A stretch of 64,000 bases of DNA from Xylaria sp. FL1777. Its lineage: Eukaryota > Ascomycota > Sordariomycetes > Xylariales > Xylariaceae. Under the pieces are notes generated by a model. It was not told the DNA's origin. It ran no database searches and saw only the letters and a list, made by a program, of their open reading frames with translations. Where the stretch lies: positions 1 to 64,000 of the forward strand of contig MU400667.1 of NCBI GenBank assembly GCA_022578965.1, written 5' to 3'. Shown piece after piece: positions 13,298 through 25,862 of this stretch (positions are counted from its first letter, which is position 1; every line of letters starts with the position of its first letter). The position numbers were made by a program, and so were the translations under genes.

Positions 13298-16200
13298 TTG
13301 TATAAAAAGCTAAAGCAATTAAAAAAGCTATAAAAATACTTCGTAAAAAACAAGCAAAAGTTAAAATTAGCTATATAATTTATAAACATAATAAGCTAGT
13401 TTTATATAAAGTATTATTTTTATTTTTATGTAGTAAAGTTTTTATATAATATAAAAAGCAAAGCTAAAAAAAACTATATAAAATATAATTAATTAAAGAA
13501 CTTAACATAATTATTAACTTTATAAATAGCTTAATTTGCTTTAAATAAATATAAGTTAAGCTATATTACTATATAATTAAATATACTTTAATAAATAGTA
13601 AAAAAAAAACCATAATTATTATAAAACTAGCTATAAAACTAGCTATATAAAAAAAACGTAGAAAACCTAAAAAAGCTAAAAACTTTTTTATAGCATTTAT
13701 ATAAAATATTAATAACTTGTTTTTAATTTTAAAAAAAAAACAAAACTATGCTTTAGTAATAAAGTTGCGCAAAAACAGCATTATTAGCACTTTTAGCGGT
13801 TTATTTAAAAAGTTAAACGCTATAAAAATTAATAACTTTATTATATAAAATGTTTTCTAGTTTATAAAATATAACTTAAATAAATATAGTAATACTTAGA
13901 TTTTTAAGTTTTGCTTTATATAAAAAATCAAAAAAAAAACAATTAAGCTATATAAAAAGTTTAAATTAGTTATATAAAGCTATAATAATATAAAAAAAAA
14001 AACTATACTAATTTAATTACTAATAATTTAGCAAATAAGCGAATAATTATTATTAATTTTAGGCCTTTTGCTAATTTAAAACTTTAATACTTTAAGTAAA
14101 CTTTAAAATATTATGCAAACATATATATAATTAAAAAACAAGCTTGCATAAAAAATCTTTACATAACTATTTTTTAAACTTATTTTAAAGTATTTTAAAA
14201 AAACTATTATATAAATTATATAACTATTATATAGCTTAACTAAATTAAAGCTATATTAATTTAAAACTTATTACTAATATTATTATAAAAAACTTAATAT
14301 AGTAATTTTTATATATAATTTATATTTATTGTTTATATTAGGACTTTTATATAGATTTAGCATTATAAGTTTATAAATAAACAATATGTTTACTTTTATT
14401 ATACTTAAATTTTTAACGAAAAAAAAACGTAAGTTATATAAAGCAAAATTTTATACAAAGCTAAAAAAAACTTTATAACAAAATTACTTTATTAAATTTA
14501 ACAATAATTAAATTACTTTTTTATATAAAAAAAGTATAACGCTTATGTAAAAAAGCTAAGCAAATTAACTAGCTTTAATTAACTTTTATATAAAAAATAT
14601 TACATAGCAATATGTTTTTTAACGCATATATAATGCTTATATAAGCAGCATTTATTAACTAAAAGCTATATATAATTTTGCAGCTATTACTTAAGTAATT
14701 AACTTAGCACTAATAAATATTAAAAATTTAAACTATAAAGTTAAATAATAAATAAATAATTATAACTATAGATTAATGTTTATATTTTTAAACTTAAGCT
14801 ATATAAAATTATTTATTTTTATAGATAGTTTATTTGCAAATAATATTAATATAACTTTATAACTTAGATTTATTATTATATTTGCAATAAAGCACTATAT
14901 AAAAAAAAACCTAGCTTTTAAAATTAAAAAAAACATTATATATTAAAACTTTAGCAAATATAAGCAAATAACGCAAAGTATACTAACTAGTAAATTATAT
15001 AGCATAATAAATAGCTTTAATAGCATTATAGCTTTTTATATAACGCTTTAAAAAATTATAGCTATACTAAAGTTATTTTTAATTTTTGCTATATTATATT
15101 TAAACTTAAAATTATTATATAACTATTTAATAAAGCTAAAAACTACTTAAAAAAAACGCCTTATAATTAATATTATATTACTTAAAAAGTTGTATAAAAA
15201 AAAAGAAATCTTTAAAGTATAATAAATTAACAGTAAAAATAATCTAGCTAATACGTTTATAAAAAAAACACCAAACTAAGCGCTAAAAACCCTAATATTT
15301 ACAAACTAGCTAACTATATAAATAAAAGTATTTATAAAAAAAAAATAAAAACAACTTTTATATAAACAAATTAAAAAAAGAAAGTTAAAAAAATATTTTC
15401 GTACAAAAACTATTATAATAATTATATAATAAGTAAAAAAATAACAAGCAAATATATTTAATTTTAAAAAAAACACTAAAAACTATAAAACATTGCAAAT
15501 TTTATATTTTTTTTTATATAACTATTTTTTAAGCTATATATAAATACTTAATATTTTTTTTTACTTTTTTTATTAAACTATTATATAACATTTAACTTTT
15601 TTTTATTTATTTAAGTATAATAATTGCAATAAGTATTATATAATTATTAAACGTATATAATATATATATTACTTTAAAATTTTATTATTTATTAGCAACT
15701 TTAAAATAAAAAGCTTTTATAGTTTATATAAACATTTTAGCTATATAAAACAACTATAATACTATATAACTAAATAAATACTACATAAAAATAGCTTTTA
15801 TAATAAATTATTTAAGCTATAATAAAAGCAATTAAAGCACTATATAAAGTTTAAACCTTAATATTAATTAAAAGCATTAATGCAACTTAAACTTTATTAC
15901 TTTTTATATAACAAACAATTATTAGCAAACTACTTAAAATAACTAGCTATATAAAAAAAAATAAATATATATATTTATATATAATAACTAAAAAAACAAT
16001 TAATTGCTAAAATTACTAATTAGTAGTTATATAATATTATAACTATTATTTTAGCTTATAATATAAAGCTAATAACTATTAATATTATATTATAATAAAG
16101 CAGCTATTATATAAATATATATATATATATATATAAGTATATATATAAAAATAACTAAATATAAAGCTGTTATAAATATATATATATATATATAAAATAG

Positions 16201-16686
16201 CTAAAAGTAAAATAAGCAGCTATACAAAATAAAAAGTTTAAAGATATAAAAGCAACAAAAAGCACTACAAAATTTAAGCTTTTTTTATAAACAAAGCTTA
16301 GCTTTTATACTTTAATATATTATTAAACTTATTATTATACAAAAAAAAAACTTTTAACTAACTTTAATATAAATTGTTTATTATTAATATTTTATTTTAT
16401 ATTATTAGCTAACGTTAATTAGCTATATAATAATAAAAACAAAAAACCTTAATTATGCTAGCAATAATTAAACCGCATAAAAGTTTAAATGCTTTACTTA
16501 AAAAGCAACTATTTTTAAACTTAAGCTTTATATAACTATAAAGTTTAAAAAAAGCAAATATATAAACAAACTTTTTTTTTGCAAAAACTGTAATACTAGG
16601 TGTTTAACTTTCTATAAAACCATTTTTTTTATTTTTTTTAAATAGCATTATATAAAAGGAATTACAACTAAAAAAAAAATAACTAG
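13298..16686. repeat. AT-rich RIP-degraded sequence
   Basis: TpA-saturated sequence with no supportable gene. It includes simple TA microsatellites (for example about 16,114-16,146 and 16,172-16,194). Probably decayed transposon sequence, but nothing identifies the family. Confidence 0.75.
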
Positions 16687-16973
16687 TATTAAAATAACTA
16701 ATTATTAGTTGCAACTTTTATGTATAGTACATATAATAAGTTTTGCATAAAAACTACTTTGTGCAAAAACTATTGCATAAATTAAAGTAATTTTAGTGTT
16801 AGCTTAGCTTATACATTAGCAAAGTTTTTATACATAAAAAAGAACTTTTGTTTTATATAAACCTTTTCTTTTTTTAAACATATAAAACATAAACAGCGTA
16901 TAATACAAAGATTATTATACTTTGTTTTAATATATATATATTAAACGTATAATTATATAAAGCCTATTTAATA
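16687..16973. repeat. Partial third copy of the 758-bp repeat (first ~287 bp)
   Basis: It matches the first ~287 bp of the units at 7,953 and 8,711, including the AACTA-TTATTAGTTGCAAC start and the AATTATATAAAGC end, and then diverges. If those 287 bp are the real LTR this is a solo LTR. No 5-bp target duplication is visible (ACTAG on the left, ATAAA on the right), so it could equally be a truncated copy. Confidence 0.6.
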
Positions 16974-17431
16974 ATAAAAGCTATTTTAATTTTTTTTTGC
17001 TTTAATTTTATTATTTATTTCTTTTGTTTTTTTATAAATATAAAAGCGTTTTTTATAAAGTTTTTTTTTAAATAGTTTGCTTTAATTTAATAGTTTAATA
17101 TTTGCTTTATTTTATAAGTTTATTATAATTATAATATAGTTAAAAATTCTATTTTAATTTTTTATTAATTAATTTATTAAAATATTATTATTTATTTTTA
17201 ATAGGTTTTTTTTAATGTTTTTTTTAAATTAATAATTATATTATATAACTTAATAAAATTTATAGCTTTATATTTTATTATTAAATATAGTTCTTTTTTA
17301 TTTAATTATTTAAATTTTAAAATTTTTTAGTAATTATTTTATATTATTATTAATAAATAAGTTATAATTTAGTTTTATTTAATATATAAAGCTTTTTTTA
17401 AATATACTTTAATAATATAAAGTTTATTATA

Positions 17432-17515
17432 AGGAATTAATATAAACATATAAAGAATTAATATAAACATATAATCTTATAAACATATAATGCTTTTATT
17501 AGCTTAATTAAAAAA
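17432..17515 (+). repeat. Left terminal inverted repeat of the hAT element
   Basis: It pairs with 20,926-21,009. Outermost bases are AGGAATTAATATAAAC. An internal near-repeat of GAATTAATATAAACATAT follows within 22 bp, giving a tandem structure at the terminus that the MITEs also share. Confidence 0.8.
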
Positions 17516-20500
17516 TGTTAATGCATACTGTTTTTTTTTATGTACTTAATGTTGTTTATTTTATATTTCTTTTTATATATTCTGTTGATTTAATCTTATT
17601 TATACTTTATATTTTACGCTTTTTACTTTGTTAATACTAAAAATATATTTATTGTACACTTTAATTTTGTAATACTAATTAACTTTTATATTATATAATG
17701 TTTTCTGAACTTCTTAAGCTTTAGTTGTTGTATAAACGCGCTTTTACTTTAAATAATTTATTTTATCGTTAAAAAAAACAACGCACGTTTTATTACTTTT
17801 TTTTCCGTTTACTTTTTTTATATAATAGGCCATTTGCTGCTTCTATAATTACTTTAACTTGCCGATTTTTTATATTTAGTTATAGTAGCAAAAATGTTTT
17901 TTTATTTTATAGCCTTAGTAATAATAATGCCTTTAATAATATTTTTAGTACTTATTTTTATTTTTTTAGCACTATTTTGCACTTATGTAGCTATAAAGAA
18001 CTTAATAAGCTAGCATAAAAAATCCGTACTAATTATAAGATTTCTTTTAGCAATACTTTTTTTTATTTATTAAAGCTTTAATGTATATAAATGCTTATGT
18101 TTAGCTTAAAAGCTAGTTTTACTTTTGTTTTTCTAAGATCTTAGTTTGCTAAATTGTTTTATACTGTTAGCTTGCTAACTATTATTTATAAAGAATTTGC
18201 ATTAGCTTTATAGTTAGTTCGTAAAGTTATAAAAAAAGGTTAATAGCTTTTTATAAACTTAGTTTGCTTATATAAACGCATATACTAATAAAAAAACAAA
18301 TAAAAGTAGTTACTATTAAATTTAAATAGTTATAACTTTTCTTTTTTATATTTACTGCTTTAACGTTTACTAGTAAAATTATTTGCACTAAGTTTAATTA
18401 AAGCTGCTTTATTTATAATAGTATTACTTAAACAAACTTTTTTTATGCTAGCTTTATTATTTAAAGCAAGCACTTTGTTAGCTAGCTATTATTTACTGTT
18501 TTTAGTTCTAAAGATCATTTTTAACTTACTTATTTTAAGCAACTTATTTTTTATAGCTAACGCGCTTTTTAACTATATTAATTTATTTTTAAAAAATAAT
18601 AGGTTTAATTTTACTAAAAACTATATATACTTGTTTAAAAAACAACTAATTTAATTTTTTATTAAATATAACCAATTTAAATATATTAAAAAAAGTAAAA
18701 GCAAAAAACTTTAGTAGCAAAAGTCTTAAAAAACTAGCTATAAATAAGTAATTATTGCTAAAGCTATAAACAAAGGTTAATAATTATTATAACTATACAA
18801 AAATACAAAATATTATTAGTATAACTATAGCTTAAGCTTAAACTTTTTTGCTTACTTTTTTTATTGTAAACTTATAAATTTAATAAAAGCAACTGTTAAA
18901 TTAACTAGCTGCTAAATTAATATTTAAGCTTAAAATGTTTAAAGCATAATAAAACAGTAATACAAAAGGTCTATTTTTACTTAAAGGGATATTTATAATG
19001 CTTAAAGCCTTATTAACTAAGCTAAGCTAAATAGCTATAACTTAACTGCTGCTTTTATTAAGCTTTTAAATAAGCAAAAGGTTTTTTACTTAGTAAAGTA
19101 AGCTAACAATAAGCTAAACCGCTTAGTTAAACTAGTTTAAACGTTTTTTTATTGTTTAAAAATATAAAAGCAATTTTCTAAAGTTATTAGCTTTAATAAT
19201 ATATATAATACTAATTAATTTAAGCTGCTATTGTTTTAAGCAATAAGCTAAACTTGCTTAAAAACAGTTTTTAATGCTACATTTAGCTTAATTAATAATA
19301 AAAAGCAAAAAAGCTTCTAGTTTTTAGCTAAAAGTATTTGTTAGCTTATAATATAACATGCAATATAAAAGCTTAATATAGTTATAACTAATTATAATAA
19401 AGCAATAAAAGCTATATTAAATTATTAGTTTTTTTTTTTATAGCAGCAAATTTATATATACTATATTAATTTTAACGTTTTGCTTAAAGCTAAGCAAAAA
19501 TAAGTTTTAAGTTAAATTAACAATAGTAGCTTTATTACTAACAAAAATAAAAATATTACTTCTGCTAGTTATATACTAGTAAAGTTAACTTTTTTAAACA
19601 AGCAGCTAATTAAAGCTATATTTATTAATAACAAAGAAATTTCTTATATATACTAAAGCGTTTTAATTATATAAAAAAAAGTAGTATTTGCAAAAACAAA
19701 AGCTATGCACAAAAAAGCATAAGTTAATTTTTGCTAACAATTTAATAACTAGCGCTTTATTTTACAATATATTTATAAAACTTATATGTTTTTTAAAATA
19801 TAGTAAGCACGTTATTATATTTGTAAATATTGCAACTTTAGCATTTAAGTTATATTAAGCATAAAAGCAAGCAATAATAATATAAAAAGCTACTTTTTAA
19901 ATAGCATAAGTTATTTATATAGTTTTATTAAAGCAATGCAAAAAATAATAGCTAACTAAAAGCGTAACTTTAAATAAGCTTATGCTTAAAATAAAGTTTT
20001 AATTTAACGCAAATATTTATTATTGTTTTTTAATTATTTAAGCAAGCTTTAAACAGTTATAGCTTTAAAAAAGCTTAACTTATTTAACTTGCAATATTAT
20101 ATTACTTGCAAAACTATACTAAGCATAAATAACTTTTTTTTACTAAACATTAAATATTGCATTAATAACTATTTAATTTTTGTTAAACTTAGGATTTTAT
20201 GTTATTATAAAGTTTACTTTAAGCTAGCATATATAAGCTTTTTTAATAAATTAAACATTTACTTACGTTAAAAGTTATAGGAATTATTATTAAAAAATAT
20301 ATACAAACAAATCTGCAACCTTAAAATTGCTATAATGCTCTATAATTAACTAAAAAACTTTACAAAAACAATTTTTAGTAAGCTTACAATTAAACTAAAT
20401 AAGCTACTAAGCAAAGCTTTAAAAAAACAGCTAACAAGCTAAAAACAAGGTTGCTTACTAAATAGCTAAAACAAATTAACTTTAGCTAAGCTTAAGTAAA

Positions 20501-20925
20501 GCAAAAACTAATATAATAGTACTAGCAAAAGCAATAGTTATTTTTTTACTTAGCGCTAAACATGTAGTTAATTAATAGTGCTTAAAGCAAAAAGAACTAT
20601 AAGTAGCAAGTTTAGTAAACATTAAATGTAGCTTAATATTTAAAAGCAGAAAAGTTAATAAAAGCTAAAATAATTAAATTAATAAATACTTAATATAATT
20701 GTTTGCAGTAGTTTAATAATGTTTTACAAGTAAAAACTACTGTTATAATATATAAAATGTTAATATTTAAAAGCTAATACGTTGTTTAAATAATTTATTA
20801 TAATACTTATATTAAAAAGTCTACATAAAAATAATGCTATTAGAAAAAAAATTAAGCTCTAAATCTAATTAGTTAAATAAAAGTAAAAAGTAGGTTTATT
20901 AAAGCAAAAAGTACTATAAAGTCCG

Positions 20926-21009
20926 TTTTTTAATTAAGCCAATAAAAGCATTATATGTTTATAAGATTATATGTCTATATTAATTCTTTATGTGTTTATA
21001 TTAATTCCC
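20926..21009 (-). repeat. Right terminal inverted repeat of the hAT element
   Basis: It is the inverse of 17,432-17,515 with a handful of C/T and G/A differences, ending TTTATATTAATTCCC before the TTATTATA duplication. Confidence 0.8.
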
Positions 21010-21017
21010 TTATTATA

Positions 21018-21669
21018 TTATATATTAAATATATTTATAAGTTTTAAAATATTGTTTTAAAAATTTAGTTTTTTAATTAATTAATAGTTTTACTTTAATT
21101 AATATATTTATATATTTTTATATTTTAAATATTTAAATTAATATTATATATAGTTTATTTAAAAATAATTATTTTTATTATATTTTATATAAGTTTTAAA
21201 TTTATAGTTTTATAGTTTATTATTAATAAAAACTTTATAAAAAATATTAATATTATTATTATTTTTAAATAGTTTTTAATTTTAAATATTATAAGTTATT
21301 TTAGTTATAATATTTTTATATTTAAGTTTAAAATAATATAATTTTATAAATTTAAGCTAATTATTTTATTTTTAAGTTTTTTATTTTATAAATAAAAATT
21401 ATTTAAATGTTTTAATATAATTTTTATATTTTAATTAATTCGTTTTTATATATTAATTATTTAATTAAACTAATAGTTTATTTAATAATAATTAAAAGTA
21501 ATAATAAAACTTTTAATTATTAAATATAACTAATAATATATAATATTAAGGTTATTAGTTATATTAATTATATTTTATTTTTATTATATAATTATAATTA
21601 ACTAATTATATAAGTTTTATATAAAGGCCTTTATTTTTTTAACATAGGTTTATTTTTAAATACTTATTA
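21018..21669. repeat. AT-rich RIP-degraded sequence up to the isochore edge
   Basis: TpA-rich sequence without genes. Composition stays extreme until about 21,740 and then changes to balanced GC within roughly 50 bp. Confidence 0.7.
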
Positions 21670-21790
21670 ATTAAGTAATTTTAGCTTAAAATATAATCCC
21701 TTATATTTAACAATATTTTAACAAATTCCTATTAGCTAAATAATCTTGCTTAAGATATAATCCCTTATATTTGACAGTATTATCCTGTTG
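21670..21790. repeat. 64-bp-period duplication at the AT/GC boundary
   Basis: ATATAATCCCTTATATTT occurs at 21,691 and again at 21,755 within two ~45-50-bp copies. The outer copy reads TTAACAATATT where the inner copy reads TTGACAGTATT, and AAAATATAAT where the inner reads AAGATATAAT. All are RIP-type transitions, so the boundary of RIP leakage falls between the copies. From about 21,790 to 22,334 is upstream sequence of the first gene, in which I see nothing specific. Confidence 0.7.
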
Positions 21791-22334
21791 AGGTTTGTGA
21801 CGATGGTGCGTAATATTGTTCGGTCAGGTATTGGGTAATGGATAGTACAGTGTAATAGGAGGAAATGAAAAGAAGAAGCTTGAAAGACGCGGGAGGTACG
21901 AACCCATTCAGTCAATCATCCTTCATTTTTGATAACGGCCAGGCCTGTTTTATAATGCACTCTTAACGTTCGATTTCCTTCATCTTTATAGTTCTGCTGC
22001 GTAATTATTTCAGGCACTCAGTCTTTACTGAACTGAGCTCCTTGGTTGATCAGTCATCCCATAGCCCTGTGCAAGTTTTCTATAGAAAAAAAAGGAAACA
22101 TGTATCTCTTCCTGGTGGATATAATAGCTGCCTAGCTCTATTTACCTAACCTTTATTTCGCCCTTTCTTTTTCTTCTGTGTACATTTGTTGTGATTGGTC
22201 TTGTACTCGAGTCTTCAATCGATCTATCTCTTTACCCATCGGCAATCCACTACATCTACCAACAAACCCAAAAATTAGGAAACACCAATAAGCACCATTA
22301 CTATCATCCTTAACGCCACTATTATGACCCAGCC

Positions 22335-23906
22335 ATGATGGCCCCGTTTCCCTCGCGTACCTCCAACCCGAACATCCGGCTACAATCCCAGATGGTCCTG
22401 GCCGCACACTACAGAGCTTTCAAGCGTGCTAAAGAGTACATTATACGGACAGACGTGCATCTAGCCCGGCACCACGCGGGACCCAGATTCAACGCAGCGC
22501 AGGCCGGGTACTTAGTCGAGATCCCGGCTAACTGGCGGACGGGGAGCACGCACGCGCTGCGCCCGTTCCTCGAGGCCTGGCGGCCGGCGGCGTTCGCGGC
22601 GCTGGGGGAATGGAGACGGGCCTGGTTCCTCCTGCAATGTGTGTTGAGCAAGGGCTCCCCGAGATTGAGGCTGTATGTTACGGCGGAGAATTGGGGATGT
22701 TTGGTTAGTGTGGTTCCTATTCTTTTTCTTAATTTATTTCTCCTTTGTCACGTGGTGGGTGGGATGCTGATGTTTGATTACTGTCGTATTATGTGACTGC
22801 GATGACTGACTGACCTATAGATTCGCGGTGCTCTCATTCTATTCGGGGGACTTGTCCTGTTCATCCAGGTCTTGCTGCGTGTTTGTTATATCCAGGTTGG
22901 GAATCACTGGGGAAAGGGAGATGGCAACCCACTGCGAGGTGTGAGAACCGGGACCGGGACAATCATGCTAAACGGCGAAATCCCCCCATTCTCGACATCT
23001 AGCACGACCCCACCCAAACCTTCGCAAGCACCACTACCGCGGGAAATCATCATGGCGTGTAATCTGATGGCCGAGTTAGCCGATCTAGAACAGGAAAACG
23101 ACCCCTCAGTCATCTCACTATATGACCTCCTTTATCGAAGCCCTTCTTCTGCCACCTTTCCATTTGTACAGCAGGCACGAGAGATTCCACAAGATGACCT
23201 AATCAAATCATTCGCATCTGCTATAAACGAGGGATGGAAGGAGTTGGGGGCCATGTGCGGGACAGGGATGGCAGGGATGCCGGCAAGGCCGAAGACAGCG
23301 ATCGATAACAATCACGGTTATGAAGAAGAGATGCCGAAGCGAGGATGGGAGAAGCAGGCCATGTGTGATGAGGACGATGACTGTACACGGGCTCATCATG
23401 ATCTCCACCATCGCAGCGACAGCCACAAGGTCAATAGCGGCACCGAAACAGAGGGCACCGGAGAAGAGGACAAGGAAAACCCGCACCCTCTCTGTCTCTC
23501 ACCAGAAGCCCGGGCACTCCGCAAACGGCACGAGTTGACGATCAAGGCGGCAGCGTTCCTGTCGGACACGGCGCACCGGAGGGTGTACGACGACAAGTTC
23601 CAGCGGAGCGTGGAAGAGGCGCGGCGAAGGCGGGGATGGGAATGGGGGTGGGAGTCAGATGACGCGAATGATGATGATATAGAAGCCCAGGGCAAAGATG
23701 CAAAGGCGCTCCAGGTTGTAAGAAAACGGGGAGGATTTGGGGTTTGGGATCTAGGATGGCCTAGGTGGCTTCGGAATAATGGTGATGGGCAGGGTCAGGA
23801 AGATAACGCTGGGTATGGGATTTCGGGGCCAGGGTTGTATGTGGGAGGATCACAGGACACGGGCAATCACGCTCTTCCGTTTGAGGTCATTTGCGCTAGA
23901 GTATAA
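22335..23906 (+). CDS. Unrecognised one-TM fungal protein, two exons (~484 aa)
   Basis: Exon 1 is 22,335-22,703 and exon 2 is 22,821-23,906. The 117-nt intron starts GTTAGT, has CTGAC branch-like motifs and ends CTATAG, and it restores the frame exactly. The N-terminal ~123 residues look globular and basic (motif VLAAHYRAFKRAKEYI). The intron falls just before one hydrophobic segment, residues about 124-148 (RGALILFGGLVLFIQVLLR), a likely membrane anchor. The remainder is hydrophilic and low-complexity, with Asp/Glu/His-rich and Arg/Trp-rich stretches. I do not recognise a family. Two ATGs sit side by side at the start and either could be used. It is the first gene inside the island, about 600 bp from the RIP block. 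Confidence 0.65.
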
Positions 23907-24076
23907 TAACTTATCATCTAGCAGCAATGTGGCCGGAGGCTTTCTGAAGAACAACAGTTCCCTCCTCCCACATTTCCCCGTTATTAGGTATGTTGAGCTA
24001 ACAGGATCGGGCATGTTCTAGGCCACGTGCAATTAACGAGCGCAATCCAATGTATTAGGCACCTATTCATTCCCAT

Positions 24077-24940
24077 TTATTCCTTCGCCCTGACCTCGGC
24101 AGTCCAAGCCAAGACAAGTGTCTCGGCCAGGGCCTCGAGCATATCGCGCCAGGCCATCGTATTGTGCCGCCCTTGCCTCATACAGGTGGTCCAGGAGTTT
24201 CCTTGCCTCGGGAACCCAGTTCAGGTCGTTGGTGTTGTTTATCTTGTTCTTGTTTTTACATGTCTTTTTTTGTCTTGCAGAGGAAACGGAAAATCGTGCA
24301 TTGGTTGTCTTTGCCGCCATCGCCGCTGCTGCCGATGTTGTAACGATAATGAGGGTAATCATAAAGGATCAGAGGAGGACAATAGGTTGCAGAGCTAGAT
24401 ACAGCGCGCTAATCGTAACCCGCGGATATAGCTCGGCGTGAGTTTAAGCGCGCTATCAACATCGCTACTACTTATCCCTCTCCTCATGTCAATATGTGGT
24501 TCCCGTGGTTGACGATGACGAATACTAGCAACGCCAGCAGCGGGTCTTTGAGCATCGCGATAAATTCGTGCAGGGTCTGCGGTTGTAGCAAGGCATCGAG
24601 CTGCGCAGAACCATGCTACGGATTTTTCCAACATGTACTCTAACAGGATAACACTATAATACGAGCGGCGGTGAACGCAAGACTTCTTCTTACTGCTCCC
24701 ACTACTACCATCATGACCACAATCGGTATTCGTGACGGTGCTGGCGGTGGTGCCCGCGCAGCCGAGACTGCGGCGGCTCAGGGTGAGCTCATGTTGTAGT
24801 TCCTTGGCCACGAGCGTGATAAAGCAATCGATATCGGTGCACCTGATGTCCGACTGCAGGCACCCGATCAGACTTTTGTAGTTGTCCAGTAGGTGATGAT
24901 GTCAGACTTGTATTGGGGTAAAAGGGGTACTGCTAGAATA
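24077..24940 (-). pseudogene. Decayed minus-strand gene, unrecognised
   Basis: Coding-like peptide segments occur in order on the minus strand but in different frames: one around LLDNYKSLIGCLQSD and LVAKELQHELTLSRR (24,780-24,900), then LLQPQTLHEFIAMLKDPLL (~24,500-24,600), then LNWVPEARKLLDHLYEA (~24,180-24,230), and finally a natural C-terminus EALAETLVLAWTAEVRAKE ending at 24,077. The first segment is preceded by an in-frame stop rather than a start. I could not join the segments with canonical introns, so at least two frame breaks are likely. Overlapping plus-strand frames look like shadows. An intron-rich intact gene is the alternative. No family is recognised. Confidence 0.4.
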
Positions 24941-25178
24941 AATACTTAGGGAGGCTAATTAACCTCTACATAAACAGGCTTAGCTTAGTTATGTAATGTA
25001 GTAAGACACACTATGCACGGCCTTTCTTTTTCCTTGACTCTGACTATGTACAACAAACGCATGACCTATAAAGGCAAGACATTTAACATTCATCCTGGCA
25101 TATATCATGCTGCATAGGTAAAACTGTCTCACCTCGACGACATCTCAACTCGTATTTCAAATCCCCTTCTCCTAAGGG

Positions 25179-25801
25179 ATGTGTAAATCCAACACACCCC
25201 TAATAATAAACGGTACCCCCCTCTTAGCACTAGCAAACAACAAATCAAAGCGGATAAAATGGCAGCCCTGCTGCAACACCAAGATGTGGCAGCATCTTGT
25301 GCGGCACCGCATCGGGCCCTCCGAGGTTCGATACCTATATTTCAATGAGCTTGTTGTTGCCTTAAACTGCGATTTCCCCGAGTACACCCATCTTGTCCAC
25401 GATAAGATCAAATCCTCCTTGTCTTATAAGTTGACCATTGCCGAGAAGGAGGGGTTCATGTGGTTCAAGGATGCGGGAGTAGGTGAACGAGGAGGCAAGG
25501 GAGAGGTGGTTTGGGGTGAGTGGACTAGGGAGTGGCTCAACGACGGGTGGGACGGGGATCGTGGACGGCCTCCTTCGAGGGGGAGCATGGGAAGTGAAGG
25601 TGACGCTAGTAACAGTGACAACGACCACAATGGCGATGATGGCTTCCATCATGCCGGTAATGACGAGGAACTAGAATCTGAACCGTCGATAAGACCACGC
25701 ATTGAACCATATCCACGCCCAGCGGCAGCGGTGGCTGCTAGAGTTCAGCAACTGGCTGATAACAATATCTGGGCCTTCCATATGCGCGGCAATAACATCG
25801 T

Positions 25802-25862
<61 letters not shown>

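Larger units (their letters stand above)
17432..21009. mobile_element. RIP-killed hAT-type DNA transposon, 3,578 bp
   Basis: The element has terminal inverted repeats of about 84 bp: AGGAATTAATATAAACATAT on the left matches the inverse of the right end, GGGAATTAATATAAACACAT, with only transitions and one-base differences. It is bounded by the perfect 8-bp duplication TTATTATA (17,424-17,431 and 21,010-21,017). Length, terminal repeats and an 8-bp duplication fit an autonomous hAT element. The interior keeps slightly more G and C than the flanks but is full of stops; the longest open pieces are 60-69 codons (18,445-18,654 and 20,089-20,271), so any transposase is destroyed. It shares termini with both 436-bp MITEs and is the likely parent of that family. 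Confidence 0.85.

Noticed and set aside
18445..18654. 69-aa ORF inside the hAT element as a small gene
   Set aside because: It lies within a RIP-mutated transposon and is better read as a random survivor of the dead interior.
1..21740. Starship or other giant mobile element as explanation of the island
   Set aside because: I looked for a DUF3435/YR-type tyrosine recombinase near the island edges and for flanking direct repeats; none is visible in either strand, and both borders are ordinary RIP blocks.
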